DNA of 64,000 nt from M3007 sp044226205 (GCA_044226205.1 JBGAHL010000015.1:54197-118196), one strand, 5' to 3'; counted from the stretch's first letter, positions 17,222 to 25,945 are shown. Translations and numbers: made by a program. Notes: a model not told the origin generated them from the letters alone.

Positions 17222-17977
17222 ATGAAAAAAATAGCACTTGTAACCGGCGGCAGCCGCGGGCTTGGTAAAGACATGGCCTTCGCCATTGCCTCAAAAGGCC
17301 TCGACGTAATTATTACCTACCAGCGCAGCGAAAAGGAAGCGGCCGAAGTGGTCGAGGAACTTCAACAACAGGGCGCGCTTGCCGCGGCATTGCCGCTCGA
17401 TCTGCTCCAAGGCAGTGAACCGCATGATTTTTCCCTGCGGTTACAACAATTGCTCGACGAAAAATTCGGCGGCAGAAAACTCGACTATCTGGTCAACAAT
17501 GCAGGCATGGGGGCGACGATTCCCATGGCACAGGCAAGCGAGGCGCAGTTTGACGACTTTTTGAATGTACATTTCAAAGGCGTCTACTTTTTAACCCAAC
17601 AACTGCTCGCTGTGATGAACGACGGCGGCGGAATCGTCAATATTTCCTCCGGAACGACACGTTTCAGCAACCCCGGCTACTCGCTTTACGCATCGATGAA
17701 AGGAGCGGTGGAAGTTTTGACGCGCTACATCGCGAAGGAATTCGGCCATCGTGGTATTCGGGCCAACGTCGTCGCGCCGGGGCCTGTCGAAACCGATTTC
17801 AACAATGCCGCGATTCGTTCCAACCCGCAAATGAAAGAACGTTTGTCGGGGCTGACGGCACTCGGCCGGGTTGGCCGTGCAGACGACATTGGAAGCGTGG
17901 TGGCTTTTTTGTGCACCGACGACAGCAAATGGGTCAACGGACAGCGAATCGAAGTATCGGGCGGTATCAACGTATAA
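17222..17977 (+). CDS. Short-chain dehydrogenase/reductase (SDR)
   Basis: A classical SDR of 251 residues. The NAD(P) motif is TGGSRGLGKD, followed by NNAGMG, the catalytic Ser in NISSG and the YASMK (YxxxK) pair. The C-terminus GQRIEVSGGINV is typical of the 3-oxoacyl-ACP-reductase-like subgroup. It oxidises or reduces a hydroxyl/keto group of an unknown substrate. Arg at the glycine motif hints at NADPH preference. It is followed 53 bases later by a small membrane protein gene. Confidence 0.88.
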   Translation: MKKIALVTGGSRGLGKDMAFAIASKGLDVIITYQRSEKEAAEVVEELQQQGALAAALPLDLLQGSEPHDFSLRLQQLLDEKFGGRKLDYLVNNAGMGATIPMAQASEAQFDDFLNVHFKGVYFLTQQLLAVMNDGGGIVNISSGTTRFSNPGYSLYASMKGAVEVLTRYIAKEFGHRGIRANVVAPGPVETDFNNAAIRSNPQMKERLSGLTALGRVGRADDIGSVVAFLCTDDSKWVNGQRIEVSGGINV

Positions 17978-18030
17978 TGAATAATTAACCCGAACTTCAC
18001 TCCCTTCCTTTGTCATTTCAAGATATTTTT

Positions 18031-18417
18031 ATGAAAAAAGCAATTGTTCCCGTTCTTCTTGCCACGGTCTGGATCAGCATTTCGGAGTTTGTACGCAACG
18101 AGTTTGTCCTGAAATCGTACTGGATTGAGCATTACCAAAAACTGGGGCTCAACTTTCCGTCCGAGCCGGCCAACGGGGCAGTTTGGGGCGTTTGGTCCCT
18201 GTGCTTTGCCATCGCGATCTACCTCATTGCCAAAAAATTCAGCCTGATCGAGACGACTTTCCTCGCCTGGTGGGTCGGTTTCGTACTCATGTGGCTGGTG
18301 ATCGGCAACTTGAATGTGCTCCCTTACGGCATTTTGCCGGTGGCCGTGCCATTGAGCGCGCTTGAGGCATTTTTGGCCAGCTACATCGTACACAGGTTTT
18401 CAAAAAACACGCAATGA
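18031..18417 (+). CDS. Small multi-pass membrane protein, unknown function
   Basis: The protein has 128 residues if ATG 18031 is used, which gives a positively charged start before the first hydrophobic segment (MKKAIVPVLLATVWISISEF). Three more hydrophobic stretches follow at about 50-65, 75-95 and 100-120, so it is predicted to be an integral inner-membrane protein. No named domain is recognised. It is downstream of the SDR gene and upstream of the dioxygenase gene on the same strand; functional links are unknown. Confidence 0.6.
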   Translation: MKKAIVPVLLATVWISISEFVRNEFVLKSYWIEHYQKLGLNFPSEPANGAVWGVWSLCFAIAIYLIAKKFSLIETTFLAWWVGFVLMWLVIGNLNVLPYGILPVAVPLSALEAFLASYIVHRFSKNTQ

Positions 18418-18510
18418 TCAATTTTTGTCAAAGTGTGTTTTAATTGATTCTGTACCTCCACAAACAGGCACTGCCTGCCCGAACGGAAGGCATTTTAATA
18501 CACGGCCAAC

Positions 18511-19401
18511 ATGAATCGCAAACATTTTTTAAAAATCCTGGCAGCCTTGCCATTTGCAGGAGCAGCAATGAAAATCAGCAGTTTACGTGAAATCACCGGC
18601 TCGTTTGCCAATACGGAACGAATGCCGGTTTTGTTCCTCGGGCATGGCAGCCCCATGAATGCCATCGAGGAAAACGAGTTCTCATCCGGCTTTCGCAAGG
18701 CGGGGCAGGAATTGCCGCCCCCAATTGCCGTGTTGTGCATTTCTGCCCACTGGGAAACCCGCGGCACTTACGTCACGGCGATGGAACACCCGCGGACGAT
18801 TCACGATTTCGGAGGCTTCCCCCGCGAGCTTTTTGAAGTGCAATACCCGGCGCCCGGCAGCCCCGAACTTGCCAAAGAGGTGAAAGGCCTCGTCACCACG
18901 ACAGATGTCGGCCTCGATGAAAAATGGGGGCTCGATCACGGCGCCTGGTCGGTCATCAAACACCTTTATCCCAAGGCTGATGTGCCCGTTATCCAAATGA
19001 GCCTCGATTACAGCCAGCCGGCGCAGTATCACTACGAACTTGCCCGCGAACTGGCATCGCTGCGCCGCAAAGGCGTACTTATCGTCGGCAGCGGCAACAT
19101 GGTGCACAACCTCGGCATGGTTGCCTGGGACAGGCTCAACGATTCCGGCTATGGTTACGACTGGGCCATCGAAGCCAGCAACAAAATGAAAATCTGCATC
19201 CTTTCCGGCGATCACCAACCCCTGGTCAATTTTCAGGCCCAGGGCAAGGCTTTCAACCTGGCCATCCCGACTCCCGAACACTTTTTACCGCTGTTGTACA
19301 CCCTGGCCTTGCAGGAAAAAGACGAAGCGCCCTCGTTTTTCAACGACAAAGCCGTGGCAGGATCGCTGACAATGACTTCCGTCAAGATTGATAAAGTGTA
19401 A
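18511..19401 (+). CDS. ygiD: 4,5-DOPA dioxygenase extradiol (LigB family, YgiD-like)
   Basis: A 296-residue class III extradiol ring-cleavage dioxygenase. After about 35 residues resembling a signal or twin-Arg-like leader (MNRKHFLKILAALPFAGAAM), the catalytic domain begins at MPVLFLGHGSPMNAIEEN. Its iron/zinc ligands lie in GHGSP, SAHWETRG and WGLDHGAWS, with GSGNMVHNLG at the distal site. YgiD cleaves L-DOPA between carbons 4 and 5. The native substrate here may be another catechol. The N-terminal extension is unusual for the normally cytoplasmic family and suggests export or membrane association. A Crp-like regulator follows 9 bases later. Confidence 0.85.
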   Translation: MNRKHFLKILAALPFAGAAMKISSLREITGSFANTERMPVLFLGHGSPMNAIEENEFSSGFRKAGQELPPPIAVLCISAHWETRGTYVTAMEHPRTIHDFGGFPRELFEVQYPAPGSPELAKEVKGLVTTTDVGLDEKWGLDHGAWSVIKHLYPKADVPVIQMSLDYSQPAQYHYELARELASLRRKGVLIVGSGNMVHNLGMVAWDRLNDSGYGYDWAIEASNKMKICILSGDHQPLVNFQAQGKAFNLAIPTPEHFLPLLYTLALQEKDEAPSFFNDKAVAGSLTMTSVKIDKV

Positions 19402-19410
19402 ATTAGCGGC

Positions 19411-20016
19411 ATGAAGAACACACCTGCCGTCGTCGCTCCCGAAGCCGAAATCCTTGCGTATATCGCCCAGTTTACCCAACTCAGTCAGGGCGAAATGGAG
19501 GATATTTTGAAAACGATCAAGGTGAAAACCTTTAAAAAAGGAGCGACGCTGCTCAAGGAAGGGCAGATTGCCAAGCTGTGTTATTTTGTGCTGAAAGGCT
19601 GCATTCGCCAGTATTATCTGGTTGACGGGGAAGAACGGACCACCAATTTTTACACCGAAGGGCAACCCGTGACGCCGTACGGCGGCACCTACCGACGCGA
19701 AGCCTCCAAATATTTCCTGGAATGCCTGGAGGACACCACAGTGACGGTCAGTTCCCCCGAGGAGGAGGCATTGTTTTTTGCCAAATTTCCCCGGCTGGAG
19801 CCGATAAGCCGGCTGGCCGTGGAAGAAGAACTGGGCAAAACCCGGGATCAGTTGTCGGGATACATCCTGAGCAGCCCGGAAGAGCGCTACCTGCAATTGC
19901 TCAAAGAGCGCCCCGATCTGATCGACAGGGTGCCGCAATACCATCTTGCCAGTTATCTGGGGGTGAAGCCCGAATCGCTGAGTCGCATCAGAAGGCGGGT
20001 AGCCGGCGGCCTGTAG
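19411..20016 (+). CDS. Crp/Fnr-family transcriptional regulator
   Basis: A 201-residue protein with an N-terminal cyclic-nucleotide-binding beta-barrel at about residues 15-130 (FKKGATLLKEGQIAKLCYFV) and a C-terminal helix-turn-helix (YHLASYLGVKPESLSRIRRR). The phosphate-binding cassette typical of cAMP binding is not obvious, as in many Bacteroidota members, so the ligand is unknown. It starts 9 bases after the dioxygenase gene and may be co-transcribed with it, and may regulate it or the following oxidoreductase. Confidence 0.85.
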   Translation: MKNTPAVVAPEAEILAYIAQFTQLSQGEMEDILKTIKVKTFKKGATLLKEGQIAKLCYFVLKGCIRQYYLVDGEERTTNFYTEGQPVTPYGGTYRREASKYFLECLEDTTVTVSSPEEEALFFAKFPRLEPISRLAVEEELGKTRDQLSGYILSSPEERYLQLLKERPDLIDRVPQYHLASYLGVKPESLSRIRRRVAGGL

Positions 20017-20084
20017 TTCTTAACCAAAGTCAATGAACGCTGCCTGCCGGGCGCGGACCTTTGCGCAAAATTCAATAAAGCGCA

Positions 20085-21050
20085 ATGACGACATTAAAAA
20101 TGAAAGCGGCAGTGAACAGCCGCTACGGCGGACCGGAAGTTGTACAAGTACAACAAGTGGACAAGCCGACTCCGGGGAATCACGAAATTTTGATCAAAAT
20201 TTACGCCACGGCCGTCAATTCCGCCGACCGCCGCCTTCGGCAGGCCGACCCGTTCGCGGTGAGGTTTTTCTTCGGGCTGTTCCGTCCGCGGAAAAAGATC
20301 CTTGGCGGCGTTCTTTCCGGCGTGGTTGAAGCCGTGGGGGCCGGTGTAGATAATTTCAAACCGGGAGATGCCGTATTTGGCGCTACGGCGCTACGGATGG
20401 GCGCTCACGCCGAATACATTTGCCTGCCCGACAACGCGCCTTTGGTCCTCAAACCAGCCGGATTGACCCATGAGGAAGCGGCCAGTTTGCCGTTTGGCGG
20501 CATGACTGCCCTGCATTTTCTTCAAAAAGCCCACATCCAGCCGGGGCAAAAAGTGTTGATCTATGGCGCCTCGGGAGCCGTTGGTTCGGCTGCCGTACAG
20601 ATTGCCAAGGCTTTCGGCGCGCAGGTGACTGGCGTTTGCAGTGCGCGCAACCTCGAAATGGTAAAGTCGCTCGGCGCCGATGAGGTGCTCGATTATCGGA
20701 AAGTCGATTTTTCCGCCGCCGGCTCCCGATTCGACGTCGTTTATGAAACGGTCAACCAGGCTTCGTTTTCTGCCTGCCTGGCAGCGCTGAAGCCGGGCGG
20801 CGTACTTTTGCTCGGCGCGGCGATGGCCGGCAACATGCTGAAGGGCGCCTGGGCGACAGCCTTTGGCAATAAAAAAGTCATCAGCGGAGTTTCTTCGGAA
20901 ACTGTCGAATCGGTGGCCCAACTGGCCCTGCTGGCAGAAGAAGGCCGCATCAAGGCAGCCATCGACAGGGTGTTTTCGTTGGAGCGGATAGCGGAAGCGC
21001 ATGCTTACGTCGATCTCGGCCATAAAAGCGGAAACGTCGTGATCGCTTGA
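20085..21050 (+). CDS. Zinc-free medium-chain dehydrogenase (quinone oxidoreductase-like)
   Basis: A medium-chain dehydrogenase/reductase of 321 residues. A GroES-like N-domain (MKAAVNSRYGGPEVVQVQQV) is followed by the NADPH Rossmann motif YGASGAVGSAAVQIAKAFG. The catalytic-zinc Cys ligand is absent, placing it with quinone or enone reductases rather than alcohol dehydrogenases. Start could be ATG 20085 or 20100; the second gives the standard family start MKAAV. The substrate is unknown. It follows the Crp-like regulator by 68 bases. Confidence 0.85.
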   Translation: MTTLKMKAAVNSRYGGPEVVQVQQVDKPTPGNHEILIKIYATAVNSADRRLRQADPFAVRFFFGLFRPRKKILGGVLSGVVEAVGAGVDNFKPGDAVFGATALRMGAHAEYICLPDNAPLVLKPAGLTHEEAASLPFGGMTALHFLQKAHIQPGQKVLIYGASGAVGSAAVQIAKAFGAQVTGVCSARNLEMVKSLGADEVLDYRKVDFSAAGSRFDVVYETVNQASFSACLAALKPGGVLLLGAAMAGNMLKGAWATAFGNKKVISGVSSETVESVAQLALLAEEGRIKAAIDRVFSLERIAEAHAYVDLGHKSGNVVIA

Positions 21051-21101
21051 TACCCGCCAGCAGGGAAAAAGGGGAGGGTAGGCCCTGCTGCGATAAACCC
21101 T

Positions 21102-21109
21102 TATTTTTG
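21102..21109 (+). promoter_or_regulatory. Putative leaderless promoter of lptE
   Basis: TATTTTTG exactly matches TAnnTTTG. The ATG at 21114 begins four bases after the motif, where the transcript start itself is expected. No -33 TTG is visible. Confidence 0.55.
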
Positions 21110-21113
21110 CAGC

Positions 21114-21611
21114 ATGAAAAAAGCAATCGTATGGCTGTTGTTGGGGGCGGTCCTCTGGTCCGGGTGTTACTCGTTTAAAGGCATTTCCATTGACCCCAAC
21201 GACAAGACGTTTTTTGTCCAGACCTTTGAAAGCGTGGCGCCCAACGCACCACCGACCTACGCCATCGATTTTGCGGAAGCGTTGAAGCAAAAAATAAGGA
21301 CAGAAACCCGTCTGCGGCTGCAACAGGACAATCCCGATCTGGAGTTCAGCGGTCAGGTGACCGGCTACAACGTGGTGCCGATCGCTCCCAAACCCGGCGA
21401 GGTGGTTGCCCGCAACCGCCTCGAAATCAGGCTTTCCGTCACGCTCACCAGCCGCGACGAGAAACGCAGTTGGCCCAGTCCGCGCAATTTCAGTTACTTT
21501 GCAGAATTTGGCAACGATCAGGACCTTCTGAGCATTCAGGACCAACTGATTTCCGAAATCAATCCGCAGTTGCTGGAAGACGTTTTCAACGCGGCTTTTA
21601 ACAACTGGTAA
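21114..21611 (+). CDS. lptE: LptE-like outer-membrane LPS-assembly lipoprotein
   Basis: A 165-residue lipoprotein whose signal peptide ends in WSGC with Cys18 as lipidation site, followed by YSFKGISI, the recognised start of the Bacteroidota LptE family. LptE plugs the LptD barrel and helps deliver lipopolysaccharide to the outer leaflet. The body matches the family (TFFVQTFESVAPNAPP, then ATP-independent alpha/beta fold) and ends NAAFNNW. The order lptE - TPR-like gene - secG is a frequent Bacteroidota arrangement. Confidence 0.88.
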   Translation: MKKAIVWLLLGAVLWSGCYSFKGISIDPNDKTFFVQTFESVAPNAPPTYAIDFAEALKQKIRTETRLRLQQDNPDLEFSGQVTGYNVVPIAPKPGEVVARNRLEIRLSVTLTSRDEKRSWPSPRNFSYFAEFGNDQDLLSIQDQLISEINPQLLEDVFNAAFNNW

Positions 21612-21633
21612 CCCTCCGATACCGACCGATCAC

Positions 21634-22440
21634 ATGACGCAGGAACGCTTTTTAAACATGTTGGGCGACCCGGATTTGCTCGCGACCATTTCCTATCAGG
21701 AATTGAAGACCCTCGCGCTGGCTTATCCCTATGCCCATAACCTGCATTATTTACTGGCGCTGAAAGCCCGCCAGGACAACCACCCCGACTTCGATCGGGC
21801 CTTGTCCGCGGCCTCCGCCAACAGCCTTTCCCGGCCGCTTTTGTTTCAATTGATCGCGCCTCAGCGTGTGCACGTGATGGAGGATGTGCTCGAACTGCGT
21901 GCCATCGAGGCGGTCCAGCGCGAGCTGGATGCGCGAATTCCGGTGGAGAGAGAAGAGAAAACTGCTGCCGAAACGACAACCGCCATCGAGGCAAAACAAT
22001 TGCCCGAAGAACCTGCCAACGAACCGACTTTTACGAACGAAACGAGCAATACGCCGAATGCCCACACCGAAAAGGCGGATGATAGTCCTGCCTCTTTTGA
22101 CCGTGCGCTGGATTTTGGGCAATGGCTCGACCAGTTCAATTTGCCGGTGATGCCTGCCCGTGCCCGCCGGCCTGCTCCGGAGCCGGACGATGAGACGAAG
22201 CCCGGGCCCATAGTGCCGACCCCTGTAAAGCCAGAGTCGCAGCATGCGGCTTCCGTCGCTCAGACGCTGGCAGAACGCAGTGTATCCAGTCGGGAAGACG
22301 TCGTGTCAGAAACGATGGCTCGTATTTTTGCAGCCCAGGGCCACCGTGAGCGGGCAATTGCGATGTATGAGCGTTTGCGTTTGGCGATCCCGGAAAAAAG
22401 CGATTACTTTGCGGCCGAAATTGACAAACTTAAAAAATAG
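21634..22440 (+). CDS. TPR-like protein of unknown function between lptE and secG
   Basis: A 268-residue protein. The first 90 residues are helical (LATISYQELKTLALAYPYAH), the middle about 100-200 is disordered and rich in Glu, Pro and Thr, and the C-terminus is one helical hairpin (MARIFAAQGHRERAIAMYER) resembling a single TPR unit. No signal peptide. Its fixed position between lptE and secG in Bacteroidota suggests envelope-related work, but no function is established that I can name. It is 22 bases after lptE and 6 before secG, so one operon is likely. Confidence 0.7.
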   Translation: MTQERFLNMLGDPDLLATISYQELKTLALAYPYAHNLHYLLALKARQDNHPDFDRALSAASANSLSRPLLFQLIAPQRVHVMEDVLELRAIEAVQRELDARIPVEREEKTAAETTTAIEAKQLPEEPANEPTFTNETSNTPNAHTEKADDSPASFDRALDFGQWLDQFNLPVMPARARRPAPEPDDETKPGPIVPTPVKPESQHAASVAQTLAERSVSSREDVVSETMARIFAAQGHRERAIAMYERLRLAIPEKSDYFAAEIDKLKK

Positions 22441-22446
22441 ACGACA

Positions 22447-22716
22447 ATGTTATCCACCCTTGCGGTATTGATTGCCCTTGTGAGCGTACTGCTGATGCTG
22501 GCGGTGTTGATTCAGAATCCGAAAGGCGGCGGCATCGACCCCACTTTCGGCGGCCAGGCCCAGCAACTCTTCGGCGCTGCCCGTTCCACTGATTTTATCG
22601 AAAAAGCAACCTGGGTACTTGCTGCTGCCCTTATCATCCTCTGCGTGGCTTCCGCGCTGATGGTTGGTACCGGCGGTACGGCTTCTCCGGCTGACATTCC
22701 GCTCCAGACCGAGTAA
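22447..22716 (+). CDS. secG: Preprotein translocase subunit SecG
   Basis: An 89-residue protein with two hydrophobic segments (about 1-22 and 55-75) and the SecG hallmark between them: VLIQNPKGGGIDPTFGG, then QQLFGAARSTDFIEKATW. It is the accessory subunit of SecYEG that stimulates preprotein translocation. It starts six bases after the preceding gene, indicating co-transcription with lptE. Length is close to the usual 75-120. Confidence 0.92.
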   Translation: MLSTLAVLIALVSVLLMLAVLIQNPKGGGIDPTFGGQAQQLFGAARSTDFIEKATWVLAAALIILCVASALMVGTGGTASPADIPLQTE

Positions 22717-22769
22717 GACTGCGTTTTCCCGCTCGTTTTCGGGATTAACCGTTTTGATAAAATAAAGAA

Positions 22770-22798
22770 GCGCGCCAGGATTTGTATTCCTGGCGCGC
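22770..22798. terminator. Hairpin between secG and the glucosaminidase gene
   Basis: An 11-bp perfect GC-rich stem (22770-22780 with 22788-22798), loop of seven. The flanking sequence is T-rich only on the minus-strand side. It may serve both converging genes, but the weak U tract lowers confidence. Confidence 0.55.
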
Positions 22799-22873
22799 GC
22801 CACGATTTGTTTCCGGCTTTGGCCTGAGCGCGCTTTCACCGTACAAAAAGCCTTTTCCTGCCTTGTTACATGC

Positions 22874-23680
22874 TTATTTGTCGTATTGCTGCAGATTCAA
22901 GCGTTCGATGAGGGAGATGAGTTTCTGCGCATATTTTTTGTCGGAAGCATAGCCTGCCTGTTGCAGTCCTCTGGCCCAGCCACGGTAGTCGGTGCGGGAA
23001 AGTTCGAAGAGGAAAGCATAACGGGATTTGCCGTGCAAATGCTGGCTATGAGCGCGGTAACTGCCCCAGGCGTTGGGGAATTTGACGAAGAAGTCCTTGT
23101 GACTGTCGTCCGCGTAATTGATGCAATGGCCTTTTTTGCAATTGCGCGCCGTGCATTTGATCCCGAAATGGTTGTTGGCGGTTTTGACCAGTTTACTTTC
23201 CCCGGCATCGGATTCGAGCAGGCCCTGGGCAAGGGTAATGCTGGCAGGAATACCGAATTTTCGCATCTCGGCAGCAGCGACCGGCGCAAAGCGCGCCACG
23301 TACTCCTGGCACTTGTCCACACCGGCCCGCGCTTCGCTGGTGCTGATGGCGTTGCGTTTGGCAAAACCCGGATCCATAACAAAAGCAGCCTGGTTAAACT
23401 CGCCGGCATCCAGCGTAACCTGTGCGGCCTGCGCTTTCCCTGACAAACCGAGGGTTTGGGCAAGCACTTGGCCGGGAATCTCGGTGTTGACCGAGCCGGA
23501 AAGCCCGAGTTGGGCGGCATCGCTGAACACGACCAGCGGCCGGTCGGACCAGACCAGGTAGGCAATGGCGGCCAGTAGTGCCAGTTTCCATAAGGTGGAT
23601 TCCGAGGAATAACGCTCTTCCGAAGCGACGGCGCGGCGTTTGTCGTGATAATAAGCCTGGGTGTTGTGCATCTGAGTCAT
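22874..23680 (-). CDS. Membrane-anchored glucosaminidase (FlgJ-like peptidoglycan hydrolase)
   Basis: A 268-residue protein. A polar N-terminus precedes one hydrophobic anchor at about residues 29-45 (LWKLALLAAIAYLVWS). After a 70-residue linker comes a glucosaminidase domain: ITLAQGLLESDAGESKL with the catalytic Glu, NNHFGIKC, and the C-terminal SRTDYRGWARGLQQAGYASD. It should cleave peptidoglycan glycan strands at N-acetylglucosamine, in the periplasm. No LysM or SH3 wall-binding repeat is present. The divergent neighbour is an N-acetylglucosamine-kinase-like gene, which suggests a cell-wall recycling theme. Confidence 0.85.
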   Translation of the reverse strand: MTQMHNTQAYYHDKRRAVASEERYSSESTLWKLALLAAIAYLVWSDRPLVVFSDAAQLGLSGSVNTEIPGQVLAQTLGLSGKAQAAQVTLDAGEFNQAAFVMDPGFAKRNAISTSEARAGVDKCQEYVARFAPVAAAEMRKFGIPASITLAQGLLESDAGESKLVKTANNHFGIKCTARNCKKGHCINYADDSHKDFFVKFPNAWGSYRAHSQHLHGKSRYAFLFELSRTDYRGWARGLQQAGYASDKKYAQKLISLIERLNLQQYDK

Positions 23681-23838
23681 GGCATTGACATTTAAAATGA
23701 TGGCAGGAATGTTTTACAAGGGCAAAATAAAACAAAATGTTTTTTAAAAGCAACAACTGTTTTATTTAAACACAAAAATAGTTTTTAAAACCATGTAAAC
23801 GCAATGTTCTCATACCCTTGTTTTTTGCCAGAAAGGTC

Positions 23839-23846
23839 TATTTTTG
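23839..23846 (+). promoter_or_regulatory. Upstream promoter-like element for GlcNAc-kinase-like gene
   Basis: TATTTTTG, with TTG at 23818-23820 18 bases before it. It is 52 bases upstream of the ATG and in tandem with a better promoter at 23861-23891. Confidence 0.4.
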
Positions 23847-23860
23847 CGGCAATTGGAATC

Positions 23861-23891
23861 TTGGTGTATTTTTTACACACTATTAATTTTG
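23861..23891 (+). promoter_or_regulatory. Putative promoter of GlcNAc-kinase-like gene (-33 and -7)
   Basis: TTG at 23861-23863, 20-base spacer, then TAATTTTG at 23884-23891. This is the best-formed TTG/TAnnTTTG promoter in the window. The ATG at 23899 is seven bases beyond, so the leader would be only a few bases. Confidence 0.65.
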
Positions 23892-23898
23892 CCGTCTT

Positions 23899-24744
23899 AT
23901 GGTTATAGTTGCCGACTGTGGTTCTACGAAATGCGACTGGCTGCTGGTTCGCGGCCATCGGGATCAGCAATTGGAAAATACGGTTGGATTCAACCCGTTT
24001 TTTCAAACTACCGCTGAAATAAAAACAATTGTTGAAGAACAACTGCTGCCCAAACTCAGGGGCGATGCGGTTGAAAAAGTCTGGTTTTACGGCACCGGCG
24101 TACACGACGAGGAGCGTGGCGAAATGATTGCCAAGGCGCTGCGCGCTGTTTTTCCGGACGCTGAAATTCATGTCTGGCACGACTTGCTGGGCGCAGCCCG
24201 CGCCACCTGTGGCCGTGAAGCGGGGATTTCCTGTATTCTGGGTACCGGCTCCAACAGCTGTTACTACGATGGCGAGGAAATTCTCGACAACGTGCCCTCC
24301 TTGGGCTGGCTGTTGGGCGACGAAGGGAGCGGCACGCACATGGGCAAAGCCCTGTTGCGGGCCTGGTATTACCGCGAGTTGCCTGCCGACCTCAGCGCGG
24401 CGTTCAACGAGGCTCACCCGGAAGGCCCCGATGCCATCAAGGATCGTATTTACGAAAAAGGCGCCAATGCCTATCTGGCGTCGTTTACCCAGTTTCTGGG
24501 TGAAAATATTACCCATCCATTTATCAAAAACCTCGTGGCTGCTTCGTTGGGCGAGTTTCTTGACCGTCATGTCATCAAATACAGCGGTTATCAGCACGTT
24601 CCCATCAATTTCGTCGGCTCCATTGCCCATCACTTTCAGGATGTCCTGTTTAAATGCCTCGAAGAGCGCCGGATGAAACCCGGCGTAGTGGTGCGCAAAC
24701 CCATTTACCCGCTGGCGGATTATCATATCAGCCCTCTCGATTAA
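23899..24744 (+). CDS. BadF/BadG/BcrA-type ATPase, N-acetylglucosamine kinase-like
   Basis: The protein has 281 residues with an ASKHA (actin/hexokinase fold) ATPase core: phosphate 1 motif ADCGSTKCDWLL, phosphate 2 region CILGTGSNSCYY, and the sugar/adenosine region GWLLGDEGSGTHMGKALL. Bacteroidota members of this group are annotated as N-acetylglucosamine kinases, phosphorylating GlcNAc at C6 for recycling. The substrate here is inferred from the group and the neighbouring glucosaminidase, not shown. pfkA follows five bases later, so the two are almost certainly co-transcribed. Confidence 0.82.
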   Translation: MVIVADCGSTKCDWLLVRGHRDQQLENTVGFNPFFQTTAEIKTIVEEQLLPKLRGDAVEKVWFYGTGVHDEERGEMIAKALRAVFPDAEIHVWHDLLGAARATCGREAGISCILGTGSNSCYYDGEEILDNVPSLGWLLGDEGSGTHMGKALLRAWYYRELPADLSAAFNEAHPEGPDAIKDRIYEKGANAYLASFTQFLGENITHPFIKNLVAASLGEFLDRHVIKYSGYQHVPINFVGSIAHHFQDVLFKCLEERRMKPGVVVRKPIYPLADYHISPLD

Positions 24745-24749
24745 AATTT

Positions 24750-25739
24750 ATGAAAAAGGAGATCAAACGCATCGCGGTGTTTACCTCGGGTGGCGACGCC
24801 CCTGGTATGAACGCTGCCATCCGGGCCATTGTCCGAAATGCGATCAACAACGATTTACATATTTACGGCGTGCACAGGGGTTACGAAGGCATGATCAACG
24901 GCGACATTCGCCGCCTCGAAACCTCCGACGTCAGCAATATCATTCACCGGGGCGGAACCGTGCTGAAAACCGCCCGAAGCATGCGCTTTATGACGCCCGA
25001 AGGGCGCAAACAGGCGTATGAAAACCTGATCGACAACGATATCGACGCGCTCATCGCCATCGGCGGCAACGGCACCTTTACCGGCGCCAAGATTTTTATG
25101 AGCGAATACCCGGACATCGCGGTGCTTGGCATCCCGGGCACGATCGACAACGACCTTTTCGGCACCGATTTCACTGTCGGGTTCGATACCGCCCTGAATA
25201 CGGCCGTGCAGGCAGTCGATAAAATCCGCGATACTGCCGACTCGCACAACCGCCTTTTTTTCGTGGAAGTCATGGGTCGCAATTCGGGCTATATCGCCTT
25301 GCATACGGCAATCGCCGGCGGCGCGGGCGGCGTGCTGCTGCCCGAAGAAGAATCGAACATCGACGACCTGGTCAAACTGCTCAAACGGGGCGCCAAACGC
25401 TCCAAACTGTTTAGTATCGTGATCGTTGCGGAAGGCAATCACATGGGGACGGTGTACGACATTGCCCATCAGGTTTCGGAAAAAATTGATTTCTACGACG
25501 ACATCAAAGTCACCGTAATCGGTCACCTGCAGCGCGGCGGCTCGCCCTCCGCTTTCGACCGTGTGCTGGCGAGTATTTTGGGTTTTACATCGGTGGAAGC
25601 TCTGCTGGAAGGCAAATCCGGCATGATGTTGGGCATCAAAAACAACAACGTGTCCTACACGCCGTTCGCCGATGCGATTTCCAAATCGAAGACTTTCAGC
25701 AAGGATTCGCTTCGCATGGCGCATATTCTGGCTCAGTAA
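24750..25739 (+). CDS. pfkA: ATP-dependent 6-phosphofructokinase
   Basis: A 329-residue family A phosphofructokinase converting fructose 6-phosphate to fructose 1,6-bisphosphate. ATP site: FTSGGDAPGMNAAIRA and AIGGNGTFTGA. Substrate site: PGTIDNDLFGTD with the catalytic Asp, and VMGRNSGYIAL. GHLQRGGSPSAFDR is the effector/F6P segment. GGNGT replaces the common GGDGS, a conservative change near the ATP phosphates. Start ATG 24750 gives the standard N-terminus; an upstream in-frame codon would lie inside the preceding gene. A strong terminator follows. Confidence 0.95.
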   Translation: MKKEIKRIAVFTSGGDAPGMNAAIRAIVRNAINNDLHIYGVHRGYEGMINGDIRRLETSDVSNIIHRGGTVLKTARSMRFMTPEGRKQAYENLIDNDIDALIAIGGNGTFTGAKIFMSEYPDIAVLGIPGTIDNDLFGTDFTVGFDTALNTAVQAVDKIRDTADSHNRLFFVEVMGRNSGYIALHTAIAGGAGGVLLPEEESNIDDLVKLLKRGAKRSKLFSIVIVAEGNHMGTVYDIAHQVSEKIDFYDDIKVTVIGHLQRGGSPSAFDRVLASILGFTSVEALLEGKSGMMLGIKNNNVSYTPFADAISKSKTFSKDSLRMAHILAQ

Positions 25740-25762
25740 ACAGATTTTTAAAGCCTTTATCG

Positions 25763-25798
25763 AGAGGGCGCAGGAACTAGCTCCTGCGCCCTCTTTTT
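25763..25798 (+). terminator. Intrinsic terminator of the kinase-pfkA operon
   Basis: A 13-bp perfect stem (25763-25775 with 25782-25794), six-base loop, followed by a T run. It lies 24 bases after the pfkA stop. Confidence 0.9.
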
Positions 25799-25945
25799 AT
25801 ATTGCTGAATTTTTACCGGAAAAAGGGTAGAAGGTAAACAGCTGTTTCTGAAAAAGTGTTATAAGCATAAATGCCAAGTTGTTGATTTTAAACTATTTGT
25901 GATTATTTTTTAAAAATAACATTCTGAAAAATATAAAAAAATGTC

